A stretch of 64,000 nt of DNA. Origin: an uncultured Cyclobacteriaceae bacterium. GTDB lineage: Bacteria > Bacteroidota > Bacteroidia > Cytophagales > Cyclobacteriaceae. The translations under genes were made by a program, and so were the position numbers. The stretch's first letter is position 1. The number at the start of each line of letters is the position of its first letter. The stretch spans positions 147,616 to 211,615 of the forward strand of contig CALGOB010000062.1 in the NCBI GenBank assembly GCA_937958005.1. The letters are read 5' to 3'. This document shows positions 45,363-54,428 of the stretch, in pieces. Under the pieces are notes generated by a model. It ran no database searches and was not told the origin of the DNA. It saw nothing but the letters and a program-made list of their open reading frames with translations.

Positions 45363-46472
45363 ATGACAGCATATATTAATTACATTGGGACGGCGGTACC
45401 TCCCTATAAAATTGCACAACCTAAAATTGCTGACTTCATGTCAGACGCACTGCAATTAAATGAGCAAAACAGAAATAAGCTAGCTATCTTATACAGAGCG
45501 ACGGGTATTAGGAGTAGGCATAGTGTTATTAATGATTATGCAAATGAGGCTTGTAACTTTAAGTTTTTTCCAAAAGAAAAAACTTTGCTACCCTTTCCTG
45601 ATATCTCAGCAAGAATGCGTGTTTATGAAAAAGAAGCCGTAAAATTAAGTATTGAGGCGATTAAAAATACCTTGCCTGTAGAATATAAAAAAAGCGACAT
45701 CACTCATTTAATTACGGTAAGCTGTACTGGCATGTATGCTCCTGGGCTAGACATAGAGATCACTCAAAAATTAGGATTGAACTCTACAGTTAATAGAACT
45801 GCCATTAATTTCATGGGGTGTTATGGCGCATTTAATGGTTTAAAATTAGCCTCAAGTATCTGTTCTGCAGACCCTAAAGCCCAAGTGCTTTTAGTAGCTG
45901 TAGAACTTTGCACCATCCATTTTCAAAAGAATAAAGACCAAGATACGCTACTTGCCAATGCACTGTTTTCCGACGGAGCTGCTGCTGCAGTTATAACGTC
46001 CAATAAATTAAAAAAAAGCTTATCTATGAGTGCTTTTCATACCGATATTGCTTTTGATGGGAAGAATGAAATGGCATGGCAAATAGGCAATCATGGCTTT
46101 GAAATGAAGTTATCAGCACTGGTTCCTGATATTATAGAAAAGCACATTAAACAACTAACAGAAAAGCTTCTAGAAACTTATCAACTTTCTCTTAATGAAA
46201 TAAATCACTATGCTATCCACCCCGGAGGTAAAAGAATACTTGAAGTGATAGAAAAAGAGTTGGCAATCACTAAAGAACAAAATAAAGCTGCTTATAATAT
46301 TTTAAGACAGTATGGAAATATGTCTTCACCTACAGTATTGTTCGTATTAAAAGATATATTTAATAACTTGAGTAATCAAGAACATGGTCAAAAAGTACTG
46401 AGTTTCGCTTTTGGCCCAGGATTAACACTTGAAAGCATGTTATTAAATTTTGTGTGTGATGAGGGGGTTTAA
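45363..46472 (+). CDS. Type III polyketide synthase
   Basis: 369 aa. Chalcone-synthase-fold enzyme with triad Cys153 (INFMGCYGAFNGLK), His286 (YAIHPGGKRILEV) and Asn319 (YGNMSSPTVLFVL), and the CTGMYAPGLDIEITQKLGLN block. It would extend an acyl-CoA starter with malonyl-CoA and cyclise to an alkylpyrone, resorcinol or phloroglucinol type product. It is divergent from UbiA (95 bp) and its 3' end overlaps the methyltransferase gene. Same set of neighbours (FAD reductase, UbiA, methyltransferase) is widespread in Bacteroidota but the product is not established. Confidence 0.92.
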   Translation: MTAYINYIGTAVPPYKIAQPKIADFMSDALQLNEQNRNKLAILYRATGIRSRHSVINDYANEACNFKFFPKEKTLLPFPDISARMRVYEKEAVKLSIEAIKNTLPVEYKKSDITHLITVSCTGMYAPGLDIEITQKLGLNSTVNRTAINFMGCYGAFNGLKLASSICSADPKAQVLLVAVELCTIHFQKNKDQDTLLANALFSDGAAAAVITSNKLKKSLSMSAFHTDIAFDGKNEMAWQIGNHGFEMKLSALVPDIIEKHIKQLTEKLLETYQLSLNEINHYAIHPGGKRILEVIEKELAITKEQNKAAYNILRQYGNMSSPTVLFVLKDIFNNLSNQEHGQKVLSFAFGPGLTLESMLLNFVCDEGV

Positions 46473-47175
46473 ACAAAGATCTGAGGAAAAAGAATTAATG
46501 GATGATTTGGACTGCAACGGAGAAGTTGTAGACCAAACATTAAGAGAACTTGATCTTATCAACAGAAAACTTGGAGGAAACTCAGTAAGCATCAAAGCAC
46601 TACAAAAGTTGCTAAGCAAAAGAACAGAACAAGATGAAATCACGGTAGCAGACCTAGGTTGTGGTGGTGGCGATATATTAATTTACATGGCTAAATGGGC
46701 TAGGAAAAATAACCTAAAAATGAAATTTATTGGAATAGATGCTAACCCCAATATTATAACCTATGCAAAGTCACATTGCAAGGCCTATCCAGAAATCTCA
46801 TTTGCTCCCGTAAATATATTTAGTGAAGAGTTCAAAAATCAAAAATTTGATATCATCCATTCCAGTTTATTCACTCATCATTTTACCCAAATAGAACTTA
46901 TACAGTTATTTAATCAACTAAGAAGTCAAACTAAAAAAGGAGTAATCGTCAACGACTTACATCGACATTGGTTAGCTTATTATTCTATAAAAATAATTAC
47001 AAGGTATTTTTCAAAATCTGCTATGGTTCAAAATGATGCTGCAATCTCAGTAGCAAGAGGATTTAAAAAAACTGAGATCAATGCTTTCTTAAAAGCAAGT
47101 GGGTTTAAAGACTTTTCCGTCAATTGGAAGTGGGCGTTTAGATGGCAAATCTTAATAACTGTAAGTGACCTCTAA
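46459..47175 (+). CDS. Class I SAM-dependent methyltransferase
   Basis: 238 aa from the ATG at 46459, which overlaps the synthase gene by 14 bp (a TTG at 46450 is possible). SAM-binding motif I is VADLGCGGGDILIYMAKWAR (about 64-83), motif II is FIGIDANPNI, and IIHSSLFTHHF is the post-motif III strand. It would methylate a hydroxyl or ring carbon of the type III polyketide product. Followed by a hairpin at 47181. Confidence 0.9.
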   Translation: MRGFKQRSEEKELMDDLDCNGEVVDQTLRELDLINRKLGGNSVSIKALQKLLSKRTEQDEITVADLGCGGGDILIYMAKWARKNNLKMKFIGIDANPNIITYAKSHCKAYPEISFAPVNIFSEEFKNQKFDIIHSSLFTHHFTQIELIQLFNQLRSQTKKGVIVNDLHRHWLAYYSIKIITRYFSKSAMVQNDAAISVARGFKKTEINAFLKASGFKDFSVNWKWAFRWQILITVSDL

Positions 47176-47180
47176 ACAAA

Positions 47181-47210
47181 GGATCACTTTCTGTTACTAG
47201 AAAGTGATCC
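47181..47210 (+). terminator. Strong hairpin after the methyltransferase gene
   Basis: GGATCACTTTCT pairs perfectly with AGAAAGTGATCC around a 6-base loop, 6 bp after the stop, without a T-run downstream. Likely terminator or mRNA-end stabiliser. Confidence 0.6.
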
Positions 47211-47245
47211 TGATATTAATATTGAATTGTGCTGTTAAGATAAAT

Positions 47246-47340
47246 AAAAGGCTGCCGAATTTTAATTATTTGATTAATGTAAACAAAAAATTCTAGACTT
47301 TAATTTTTGCTAACTAAACTAGTAGTCTTGGCAGCCTTTT
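47246..47340. repeat. Long inverted repeat with 11-bp arms and 73-bp loop
   Basis: AAAAGGCTGCC at 47246-47256 and GGCAGCCTTTT at 47330-47340 are exact complements. It lies between the methyltransferase and the lipoprotein gene, 34 bp past the stop of the latter. Could be a terminator with a large loop for the reverse-strand gene or a small mobile or RNA element. Confidence 0.45.
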
Positions 47341-47373
47341 AAGATATATAAATGCACAAAAACTATTATATAC

Positions 47374-47970
47374 TTATTGAATATTTAATGGCCACTCAAT
47401 TTCTACATCAGTCTCTCCAACTGATGAAGTGCTAGTCGCAGTTTTTTGACCATCGGGTTGATGCTTCAAAACGACTGTGAATGTTCCTGAACTTGCATCA
47501 CCTGTAGTCCAAGAAGTGATCAGACCTACTGGCAAATTATTCTCATCCATGTCACTGTAATTTACAGTGCCGCTTCCACCAATATTTCCAGTACCTGTTG
47601 GGCTAGAAAATGAACCATCAGTAAATGAAAAGAAAAATTGATGCTCATTATCTTCCTCTTCTATCTCTTCAGTAATATCTTCGCCTTCTATGCTATTAAA
47701 TAGAGTAACGGCCATCTCGTAAGTAGTATTAGCGGCAAGGCTAAGATCGCTAATATCTGGCATCATAACCCCATCACCATCTGCATCTACAAAAGTAGCA
47801 ACCACTGGAGAACCTTCGCCCACTGGTGAAAAAGTAAGCGTCACATTGGTTATCACTTCTTCAACATTCTCTTCTGCAATAGGTTCATCATCTCCACAAG
47901 ATGACAAAGCCCATGGGAGAACTATCACGCCGAGAAAAATAAATAATGAATTTTTAAAACTTTGTTTCAT
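47374..47970 (-). CDS. Lipoprotein accessory to a TonB receptor
   Basis: 198 aa. Lipobox LSSCGDDEP makes it an outer-membrane or periplasmic lipoprotein with Cys about residue 25. The mature part is acidic, beta-rich and Ser/Thr/Gly-rich with a block DADGDGVMMPDISDLSLAAN and IEEEDNEHQFFFSFTDGS. No named family is certain; genes like this (annotated as type 1 periplasmic binding fold) sit next to zinc-type TonB receptors in Bacteroidota. A TGCAA-N5-TTGCA operator lies 17-31 bp before its start. Probably the last member of the metal-uptake regulon. Confidence 0.7.
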   Translation of the reverse strand: MKQSFKNSLFIFLGVIVLPWALSSCGDDEPIAEENVEEVITNVTLTFSPVGEGSPVVATFVDADGDGVMMPDISDLSLAANTTYEMAVTLFNSIEGEDITEEIEEEDNEHQFFFSFTDGSFSSPTGTGNIGGSGTVNYSDMDENNLPVGLITSWTTGDASSGTFTVVLKHQPDGQKTATSTSSVGETDVEIEWPLNIQ

Positions 47971-47986
47971 GTAATTTAATTATTTG

Positions 47987-48001
47987 TGCAATATAGTTGC
48001 A
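47987..48001 (-). promoter_or_regulatory. Fur-family operator-like palindrome, site 1
   Basis: TGCAATATAGTTGCA, arms TGCAA/TTGCA with a 5-base centre, 17 bp before the lipoprotein start codon. Same pattern as sites 2 and 3 at 48026 and 50892. Confidence 0.65.
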
Positions 48002-48015
48002 AGTATAGAATAAAT

Positions 48016-48050
48016 AGATTTCTAATGCAACATTGTTGCATTAGAAATCT
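48016..48050 (-). promoter_or_regulatory. Fur-family operator-like palindrome, site 2, within a 35-bp palindrome
   Basis: The core TGCAACATTGTTGCA is at 48026-48040. The symmetry continues outward as AGATTTCTAA / TTAGAAATCT, giving 17-bp perfect arms around one base. It is immediately after the TonB-receptor stop and 46 bp before the lipoprotein start, so it may serve both as operator and as a hairpin in the transcript. Confidence 0.65.
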
Positions 48051-50453
48051 CTAATTAAATTTATATGTTACGGCTATTGATAAGTTTCTACCCAGCTCGT
48101 CAGAAAAATACCTTAAAGTATTTGTATATGATCGGTAGGATTGGTCTAATAGATTATTTATGTTTATTGACAATTCAAGGTTTTTAAAAGACGCTTGCCA
48201 ATATAGATCTATCAATAAATATCCATTAGGTGGATTTAAAAAATCGAAATCATCTGTTGTAGGTGAAATTTCTACTTCATTAGCAATAAAACTGGATACA
48301 GGAATTGTTTGAGGAGCCAAAGACTGCTGAAAATTATAACTTCCCTTTAAAGTAAGGTAGGCCACACCAGACTTTACAAACGGGTGTTGATATTTTAACT
48401 GATAAGCAATACTTGCTGGAGGAAGCCCTACAAAAAACGAATTATTTGTAACATCTTTTGCCCACAAGTAACTTCCTGATAAATGAGAGTTCAACTTTGA
48501 GTTATGATTATATTTTAATGAATAATCTACTCCCATAAATAAGGCGTCGTTTTGCTGAAAAACAAAAAACGGAAACGCTCCCCTTACAGTACTTGTAACC
48601 CCTCTTGGTCTTGCGTTGATATAATCTTGAATATAATTAGCATATAAAGTAAGTTCACCATCTACTTTCTCATTGAAATAAGATAAGGTACCAATCCATT
48701 TAAACCCTTTTTCAGAGGTAACGTTCTTTTCATTTTCATCTAAAACACGGTTGGTAACTAATTCTCCATTATCATTAATAGAATTCCTTAGTATCCCAAA
48801 CACGATGGATGATTGACGCTTGCCAAACCCATATAACTCCAATACATTAGGGGGGCGCCAGGCACTTCCCAGATTAGTATTGAAGGTCAAATAATTATTA
48901 ACCTTACGTTTGTATCCAAGTGTTAGAGTAACGTTTTGAAAAACCAGATCGTTTTCAAACAAATCCTGTTGCTGATTGCGCCCCTGAATAGCTATAGATT
49001 GGTAGTCATACCTACCTCCTATTTCATAGGTATTCTCATTTACTTCATAAGTTGTCACACCAAATATTCCTCCTCTGAACTGATCATAATTTGGCACAAA
49101 ATGAGCGGTATTAGTTCCAAAAATATTTCTATTATTTTGCAACTGCACTTGACTTCCAAAGACTTTACTCCATCCGGCATCATTACTTTTTCTCCAATCA
49201 ACATCAAATGAATGCGTGTCCAACTCCAAGTTAATGGAAGGTCTCTCATTGTTAGTTCCCCTTCTCACATCAAATTCTTGCCTCCTATTCTTTTGATAAC
49301 CATATTGAAAATTAAGTACCTGCCCATTAAAGTTCGCCTTACTACTCAATCGAAACAAATCGTGTTTCACCTCCTGCCTTGGGTTATTAATATCATAGGT
49401 AAAGGGGGATGTAGGAGAAGGAACATCTCTATTCAATGCAGTTGCTAAATCATTTAAATTTTCAGTAATAGATCCTCTTAATATCCCTAGATTTTGATCA
49501 AATTTTATATAATCTGCCCTTATATCAATTTTAGGCAAATGATACCTACCTGAGAAAGCAAAACTAGATTCTTCTTTTCCTGTATTGCTTAAAATATAGT
49601 CAGGGGCTGATAGGTCTCCTTGTTTAACAAGTGATCCTTGTGCCAAAAAACTAAACCTATGAAATCCTTTTTGTATCTTCAATTGATTTTCGATTGCCCT
49701 TCCATTCGTTTGAAAACCTACTTTAGCTTCTCCATTCCATGAATTATCAAGTGACAGTTTCTGTGGGTTAATCAATACAACCCCTCCCAGTGCATCAGGT
49801 CCATACCTTACCGTGGCTGCCCCTTTAATAACTTCTAAACTTTCATATAATGACGGGTCTATTTCTGGGCCATGTTCAGTCCCCCAATTCTGAAACTCAT
49901 GCCGTAAGCCACTATTGATGATCAACACCCTATTGCTATGTAATCCATGAATAATAGGTTTTGCAACATTCTGTCCAGTACTTAATACATTTACACCGGT
50001 AATCTGACCAGCTAATTGACCAAAAGAGGAAGAACTGTTTTGATCAAAAGTTAATGCTTCTAATTTGGTGCTTTTTAGTGATTCTAAATCGCCTTTCACA
50101 GATTCCGCTTCTATCACCACACTATTAAGCAAAACATCATCTGGTGCTAAAAATATTTCTGGATCAGCATGGTGCGTATCATGGTGATGCAAAGTCTGTT
50201 TATAACCTATATGTGAGATCACTAAATGAATTTCACCTTCGCAAAGGTGCTTCAAGGTAAAGGTTCCATCTAAGGCCGTTTTTGCTCCTGCAACTGTTCC
50301 TTCTATCTGGACAGTCACAAAAGGTAAAGGCTCATTAGTCTCTCTGTCAAATACTTTCCCCGTTAATATATGGTTGCATTCTGGCTGTCCAAATACTCTT
50401 TGAGACATACAAAAACTTAGAACTACTATACAAACTAGTTTAAATTCTCTCAT
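48051..50453 (-). CDS. TonB-dependent outer-membrane receptor, probably for zinc or another divalent metal
   Basis: 800 aa from the ATG at 50453, chosen because it overlaps the Fur-family stop (ATGA); a longer frame starts at 50468. Signal peptide REFKLVCIVVLSFCMSQRVF; carboxypeptidase-regulatory-like domain (about 25-105) carrying a His-rich run LHHHDTHHADPEIF; plug (about 120-230: KPIIHGLHSNRVLIINSGLR, ATVRYGPDALGGVVLINP), then a 22-strand-type barrel ending RNLSIAVTYKFN. His-rich segments are typical of zinc receptors. Co-operonic with a Fur-family regulator and followed by a lipoprotein, it fits a Zur-controlled zinc system. The metal is inference. Confidence 0.88.
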   Translation of the reverse strand: MREFKLVCIVVLSFCMSQRVFGQPECNHILTGKVFDRETNEPLPFVTVQIEGTVAGAKTALDGTFTLKHLCEGEIHLVISHIGYKQTLHHHDTHHADPEIFLAPDDVLLNSVVIEAESVKGDLESLKSTKLEALTFDQNSSSSFGQLAGQITGVNVLSTGQNVAKPIIHGLHSNRVLIINSGLRHEFQNWGTEHGPEIDPSLYESLEVIKGAATVRYGPDALGGVVLINPQKLSLDNSWNGEAKVGFQTNGRAIENQLKIQKGFHRFSFLAQGSLVKQGDLSAPDYILSNTGKEESSFAFSGRYHLPKIDIRADYIKFDQNLGILRGSITENLNDLATALNRDVPSPTSPFTYDINNPRQEVKHDLFRLSSKANFNGQVLNFQYGYQKNRRQEFDVRRGTNNERPSINLELDTHSFDVDWRKSNDAGWSKVFGSQVQLQNNRNIFGTNTAHFVPNYDQFRGGIFGVTTYEVNENTYEIGGRYDYQSIAIQGRNQQQDLFENDLVFQNVTLTLGYKRKVNNYLTFNTNLGSAWRPPNVLELYGFGKRQSSIVFGILRNSINDNGELVTNRVLDENEKNVTSEKGFKWIGTLSYFNEKVDGELTLYANYIQDYINARPRGVTSTVRGAFPFFVFQQNDALFMGVDYSLKYNHNSKLNSHLSGSYLWAKDVTNNSFFVGLPPASIAYQLKYQHPFVKSGVAYLTLKGSYNFQQSLAPQTIPVSSFIANEVEISPTTDDFDFLNPPNGYLLIDLYWQASFKNLELSININNLLDQSYRSYTNTLRYFSDELGRNLSIAVTYKFN

Positions 50454-50872
50454 ACACTTTGAAGGCACGTTTTACAAGTGCCGCTCACCAAGAAATTCAT
50501 CTCTTTTATTAAGTAACCAGGAATTTGAACAGCTGGGACTTGATGTGATTCTATGCATTCTACCGATCCACATTGATCACAGGTAAAATGAATATGATCA
50601 TGGTTATGGCTATCTGTACTACAAGTGCTTTGACAAAGCCCATAAGCAGCCGCTCCATTATCGGTAGGTATTTTATGTACTAGGCCACTTTCCTCAAAAG
50701 AGTTGAGTGTCCTATATAATGTAACACGGTCATATTTAGTAAGATTATCTTCTAAATTCCTAAAAGAAAGTGCTTTTTCATTTGATGAAAACAAGGTCAA
50801 TACATCAAGTCTACAGTCAGTTACACGCAATGTATGTTTTTTCAATAATTCCCTAAAATTTTCCTGTGCCAT
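50450..50872 (-). CDS. Fur-family transcriptional regulator (Zur-like)
   Basis: 140 aa from ATG 50872, since a longer start at 50896 would lie inside operator site 3. Winged helix part: LLKKHTLRVTDCRLDVLTLF, SFRNLEDNLTKYDRVTLYRT (recognition helix), LNSFEESGLVHKI. Metal-binding part: HNHDHIHFTCDQCGSVECIE with HxHxxHF and CxxC, and a second CxxC (SGTCKTCLQ). This is typical of Fur/Zur/PerR. The position upstream of a His-rich TonB receptor, with shared palindromes, argues for Zur, but PerR or Fur cannot be excluded. Autoregulation via site 3 is likely. Confidence 0.9.
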   Translation of the reverse strand: MAQENFRELLKKHTLRVTDCRLDVLTLFSSNEKALSFRNLEDNLTKYDRVTLYRTLNSFEESGLVHKIPTDNGAAAYGLCQSTCSTDSHNHDHIHFTCDQCGSVECIESHQVPAVQIPGYLIKEMNFLVSGTCKTCLQSV

Positions 50873-50891
50873 GTTACAAACATACAATTTA

Positions 50892-50906
50892 TGCAATTAC
50901 GTTGCA
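50892..50906 (-). promoter_or_regulatory. Fur-family operator-like palindrome, site 3
   Basis: TGCAATTACGTTGCA, arms TGCAA/TTGCA with a 5-base centre, 20 bp before the regulator's start codon. It would control the regulator and the TonB receptor behind it. Confidence 0.65.
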
Positions 50907-51104
50907 AACGTGACTCTAGACCTACTGATTAAACAATAGGATAAGTTGATCAAAAGACACATTCAGTCAAATTTACAGCTGAACGAGAACCGCTCATATT
51001 GATCATGTCATACTTAACATCAAAATATTTGCGTGGAACCCAGAAGCAAAACAAAATATGCCGTTTAATAGTATTAAATAGGGTTAGTATTTTAAAATAA
51101 AGAA

Positions 51105-53615
51105 ATGAAAAAAACGCTACTATTACTTATTCTATTTTGCGCAGTTGTTACTCATGGCCATGGCCAATCAAGGAGTGGAAGGGGTAATTATGGCAATAAG
51201 CCTCCTCAAAAGATCAAAGGGAGGATCTCAGGTGTTGTTTTAGACAACACAACAAATGAACCAGTTGAATTTGCTACCTTACTACTTAAAGAGTCTAAAA
51301 CAAAAAAAGACATAGGTGGTGGCGTGACTAATTCCGATGGAAGTTTTAAACTAACAGATATACCTATAGGGGAATACCTACTTCAAATTTTCTTTATAGG
51401 ATATGATCAAAAAGAAGTAAAGGTTAATATGACCTTAAAACAACCAGATGTCTCATTAGGAAAAATAGAATTTATTTCCAACACTACAGAACTAGAGGAA
51501 GTAGTAGTAGAAGCAGATAAAGAACTGGTTGAAAATAAAATAGATAAATTAGTGTACAATGCGGAAAAAGACGTTGCCAATGCTGGAGGAAATGCATCCG
51601 ATGTGCTTAGGCGCGCTCCTTTATTAAGTGTAGACCTAGATGGAAATGTTTCGTTGAGAGGCAGTCAAAATGTCACCATACTTATTAATGGAAAGCCCTC
51701 ATCCATTGTGGCTAGTAGTCCTGCGGATTTATTGAATGTATTACCCGCAGATGAGGTCAAATCAATAGAGGTAATTACAACACCCACAGCAAAATACGAT
51801 GGTGAAGGAAGTGCAGGAATTATTAATATCATTACCAAAAAGAAAAGATTAGAAGGGATTTCTGGAAATGTGAACGCCTCAGTGGGCAGCAGGCAGAATA
51901 ATCTGTCACTCGGACTAAACACCGGAAAAGGAAGGTTTGGTTTCAACTCCCGTGCAAATACTTATTATAGCTGGCCAAGGGTAGTTACTTCTACATTTGC
52001 AAGAAGAGATTTCGCAAATGGACAGGAAAGGTTCTTGGGAGAAAATGGTAATTCAGATGCTGATAGATTAGGATTCAATGCCAGTGGAAGTGCTTTTTAT
52101 GATTTCAACGCTTTTAAAAGTATATCCTCTTCATTTAGAGTCAGAGGCTTTAGGTCAGATGCAGATGGTGAATTCAATACCGTTTTTACTGACCCTTCTT
52201 TATTTCTAAATCAAGAATATCTCAGAACCACAGAAAGTGAAAGGTTAAGAACAGGATTTGAATGGAATATTGATTATACCATCAAGTTTCCTGAGCAAGA
52301 AGGCAAAGAACTTGCCTTCTCTTATAAGCTAGACGGAAATGTTAGTAATAATAAATCAATCATTTCGCAAAATGACCTGATAGGAAATGACGCATCACTC
52401 TTTAGAGATGAGCTTAATACCAATGATGGCGACAATAAGGAAAATACTTTCCAAGTAGACTACGTTCACCCTGTAGACAAAAAAGTCACTATTGAAACAG
52501 GGGCCAAAGGTGTTATCAGAAATGTGACCAGTGATTTTAGGTTTAGCCGAAGAGCAAATGAATCAAGTGAATTAACAATAGATCCGAACAGAACTAATAT
52601 TTTTGATTACGGGCAGGATGTAGCAGCTGCATATATTTCAAGTAATTGGACATTTGGTGAGAAATATTCCTTAATAACTGGCGTAAGATATGAGTACACG
52701 AATCTAGAAGGAAGTTTTGCCACCATTAATTCAGAAGCTGAAAATTCATTTCAAAATGATTATTCGAATATATTGCCTAGCATTATCATCAGTAAAAAAT
52801 TAAAAAAATTCTCAACCCTTAAAGCCAGTTATGTTCGTAGAATTCAACGACCAGGGCTTAGGTTCATCAACCCTTTCATACAACGTGATAATAATAGAAA
52901 CATTTCGTTTGGAAATCCTGATATCAACCCAGAATTAACAGATCAATATGAGCTTAATTACAACACTTTCATTAAAAAGTCCTCTATTAATGGTTCCATT
53001 TTTTTTAGAAGAACAACTGACATTATTGAAAGCTTCTTGAGTGTAAATGGAGACGGTGTTTCGGTCACTACATTCCAAAACATCGGAATAAGTAATTCAT
53101 TAGGTTCTAATATTTTTGTCTCAACCAAGTTTTTCAAAATCTGGACTGTACGGGGAGGTATTAACGCTTTTACTTATAGCGCCAATGGAAATGTTGGCGG
53201 ACAAAGCCTATCTAACAGTGCAGTACTATTTGGGGGAAATATCAATTCTAACTTAGAACTAAAAGGAGATTGGATCATAGATGCTTCTGGTTTCTTTAGG
53301 GGAAGAAGACAAACTATTCAGGGATCTAATCCATCTTTTTCAATTTTCAGCCTAGGGTTTAGAAAACAACTTTGGGATAAAAAAGGAAGTATTGGTGTAC
53401 GAATCGTAGAGCCATTCTTCGAAAATAAAATTTTCAGAAGTGACCTTTCAGGTGAAGGGTTTTCACAAATCAGTGAAAGAGCCATTCCTTTTAGGTCTTT
53501 TGGAATTAATTTCTCTTATCGATTTGGAAAATTCAAATCATCAGGCCAAAGAAGAAGTCGGATCAAAAACGATGATCAAAGAGGCGGGGATGACGGAGGT
53601 CAAAATAACTTCTAA
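51105..53615 (+). CDS. Outer-membrane TonB-receptor-like beta-barrel protein with carboxypeptidase-regulatory-like domain
   Basis: 836 aa. Signal peptide (KKTLLLLILFCAVVTHGHGQ), a glycine/arginine-rich linker (SGRGNYGNKPPQKI), a carboxypeptidase-regulatory-like domain (about 38-118), then a plug-like region (about 140-245: AGGNASDVLRRAPLLSVDLD, GSQNVTILINGKPSSIVASS, AKYDGEGSAGIINIITKK) and a barrel of the outer-membrane beta-barrel family 3 type. The C-terminus SFGINFSYRFGKFKSSGQRR is basic. It has no clear TonB box and no partner SusD-like gene. Substrate unknown. Divergent from the Fur regulator (gap 233 bp). Confidence 0.85.
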   Translation: MKKTLLLLILFCAVVTHGHGQSRSGRGNYGNKPPQKIKGRISGVVLDNTTNEPVEFATLLLKESKTKKDIGGGVTNSDGSFKLTDIPIGEYLLQIFFIGYDQKEVKVNMTLKQPDVSLGKIEFISNTTELEEVVVEADKELVENKIDKLVYNAEKDVANAGGNASDVLRRAPLLSVDLDGNVSLRGSQNVTILINGKPSSIVASSPADLLNVLPADEVKSIEVITTPTAKYDGEGSAGIINIITKKKRLEGISGNVNASVGSRQNNLSLGLNTGKGRFGFNSRANTYYSWPRVVTSTFARRDFANGQERFLGENGNSDADRLGFNASGSAFYDFNAFKSISSSFRVRGFRSDADGEFNTVFTDPSLFLNQEYLRTTESERLRTGFEWNIDYTIKFPEQEGKELAFSYKLDGNVSNNKSIISQNDLIGNDASLFRDELNTNDGDNKENTFQVDYVHPVDKKVTIETGAKGVIRNVTSDFRFSRRANESSELTIDPNRTNIFDYGQDVAAAYISSNWTFGEKYSLITGVRYEYTNLEGSFATINSEAENSFQNDYSNILPSIIISKKLKKFSTLKASYVRRIQRPGLRFINPFIQRDNNRNISFGNPDINPELTDQYELNYNTFIKKSSINGSIFFRRTTDIIESFLSVNGDGVSVTTFQNIGISNSLGSNIFVSTKFFKIWTVRGGINAFTYSANGNVGGQSLSNSAVLFGGNINSNLELKGDWIIDASGFFRGRRQTIQGSNPSFSIFSLGFRKQLWDKKGSIGVRIVEPFFENKIFRSDLSGEGFSQISERAIPFRSFGINFSYRFGKFKSSGQRRSRIKNDDQRGGDDGGQNNF

Positions 53616-53719
53616 ACAGAATAGGAACTCTTAGGTTATTGTATGAAAGCTAACACTTACAATGACTTTTCATCAATTTAAAAGAAGGAAAGCCCTTTTT
53701 TTATAGCTTAATGCATATT

Positions 53720-53850
53720 TTTAAATTCCCATTATGCATTAGTTAAATCGTTATGAGTTTACAAATTTCAAAATTACAGACACTCACGTTAGAAAAGCAT
53801 AGCATGGCTATGGTGACTTAACCAATTTATGTTAAGTGATTGTAATGAAG
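53720..53850. repeat. Degenerate repeat shared with 33090-33215
   Basis: Blocks ATTATGCATTAG, ACAGACACTCACGTTAGAAA, AGCATAGCATGGCTATGGTG and CAATTTATGTTAA line up with ATTATGCATTAG, ACAGGCACTCATGTAAGGGA, GCACAGCCATGGTAATT and AACTTATGTTAA at 33110-33200. It lies in the gap 53616-53973, otherwise without a gene. Confidence 0.6.
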
Positions 53851-53973
53851 AGACTTATAATCGGAATAGGTTTTCTAATACAGAATGCGGTTTAACTTAA
53901 TACTTTTGGAAAAGCTGATTAGTTTTATTTCCAAATATTGGCTACTAAGTCAAAAATCAAATTATAACTACTG

Positions 53974-54393
53974 ATGGATACAAATAAAAAAATAGGTCTA
54001 TTGACCATGAGATTATTACTTGGTTTTATCTTTCTGATGCAAGGGGTAGGTAAAGTGTTCTCATGGGGTGTAGAAAATGTCTACAAGAGTGGTTTCAGTA
54101 GTGAAAAATATGAAATATTGCCTGATTTTCTACTGTATGCTACAGCCTACTATACTTCTTATACTGAGTTATTAGGTGGGCTTTTGCTGGTTATAGGGTT
54201 TAAAAGAGATTGGGCCCTTTATGCCTTAGCCGTTGTTTTAGTAGTAGTTACTTTTGGCCATGGTTTAGAGAGTCCTATCTGGGATCTTTCTAATGTAATG
54301 TATAGAGCCATACTACTAATTCCATTGCTATTATTACCAAAAGAGTGGGATGCTTATTCTCTAGATGGTTTAGTATCCAGTAGAAAATCTTAA
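53974..54393 (+). CDS. DoxX family membrane protein
   Basis: 139 aa. Four helices: LLTMRLLLGFIFLMQGVGKV, LLYATAYYTSYTELLGGLLL, WALYALAVVLVVVTFGHGLE, MYRAILLIPLLLL. The first helix followed by FSWGVENVYK, and the L-G-x-L block in helix 2, fit the DoxX/DoxD-like family of small quinone-associated or redox-linked membrane proteins. No electron partner is next to it. 3' end is followed by the GC-rich element E3. Confidence 0.8.
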   Translation: MDTNKKIGLLTMRLLLGFIFLMQGVGKVFSWGVENVYKSGFSSEKYEILPDFLLYATAYYTSYTELLGGLLLVIGFKRDWALYALAVVLVVVTFGHGLESPIWDLSNVMYRAILLIPLLLLPKEWDAYSLDGLVSSRKS

Positions 54394-54428
54394 GCATCAT
54401 TCTTGAGATTCCTATTGTAGTATTGATT

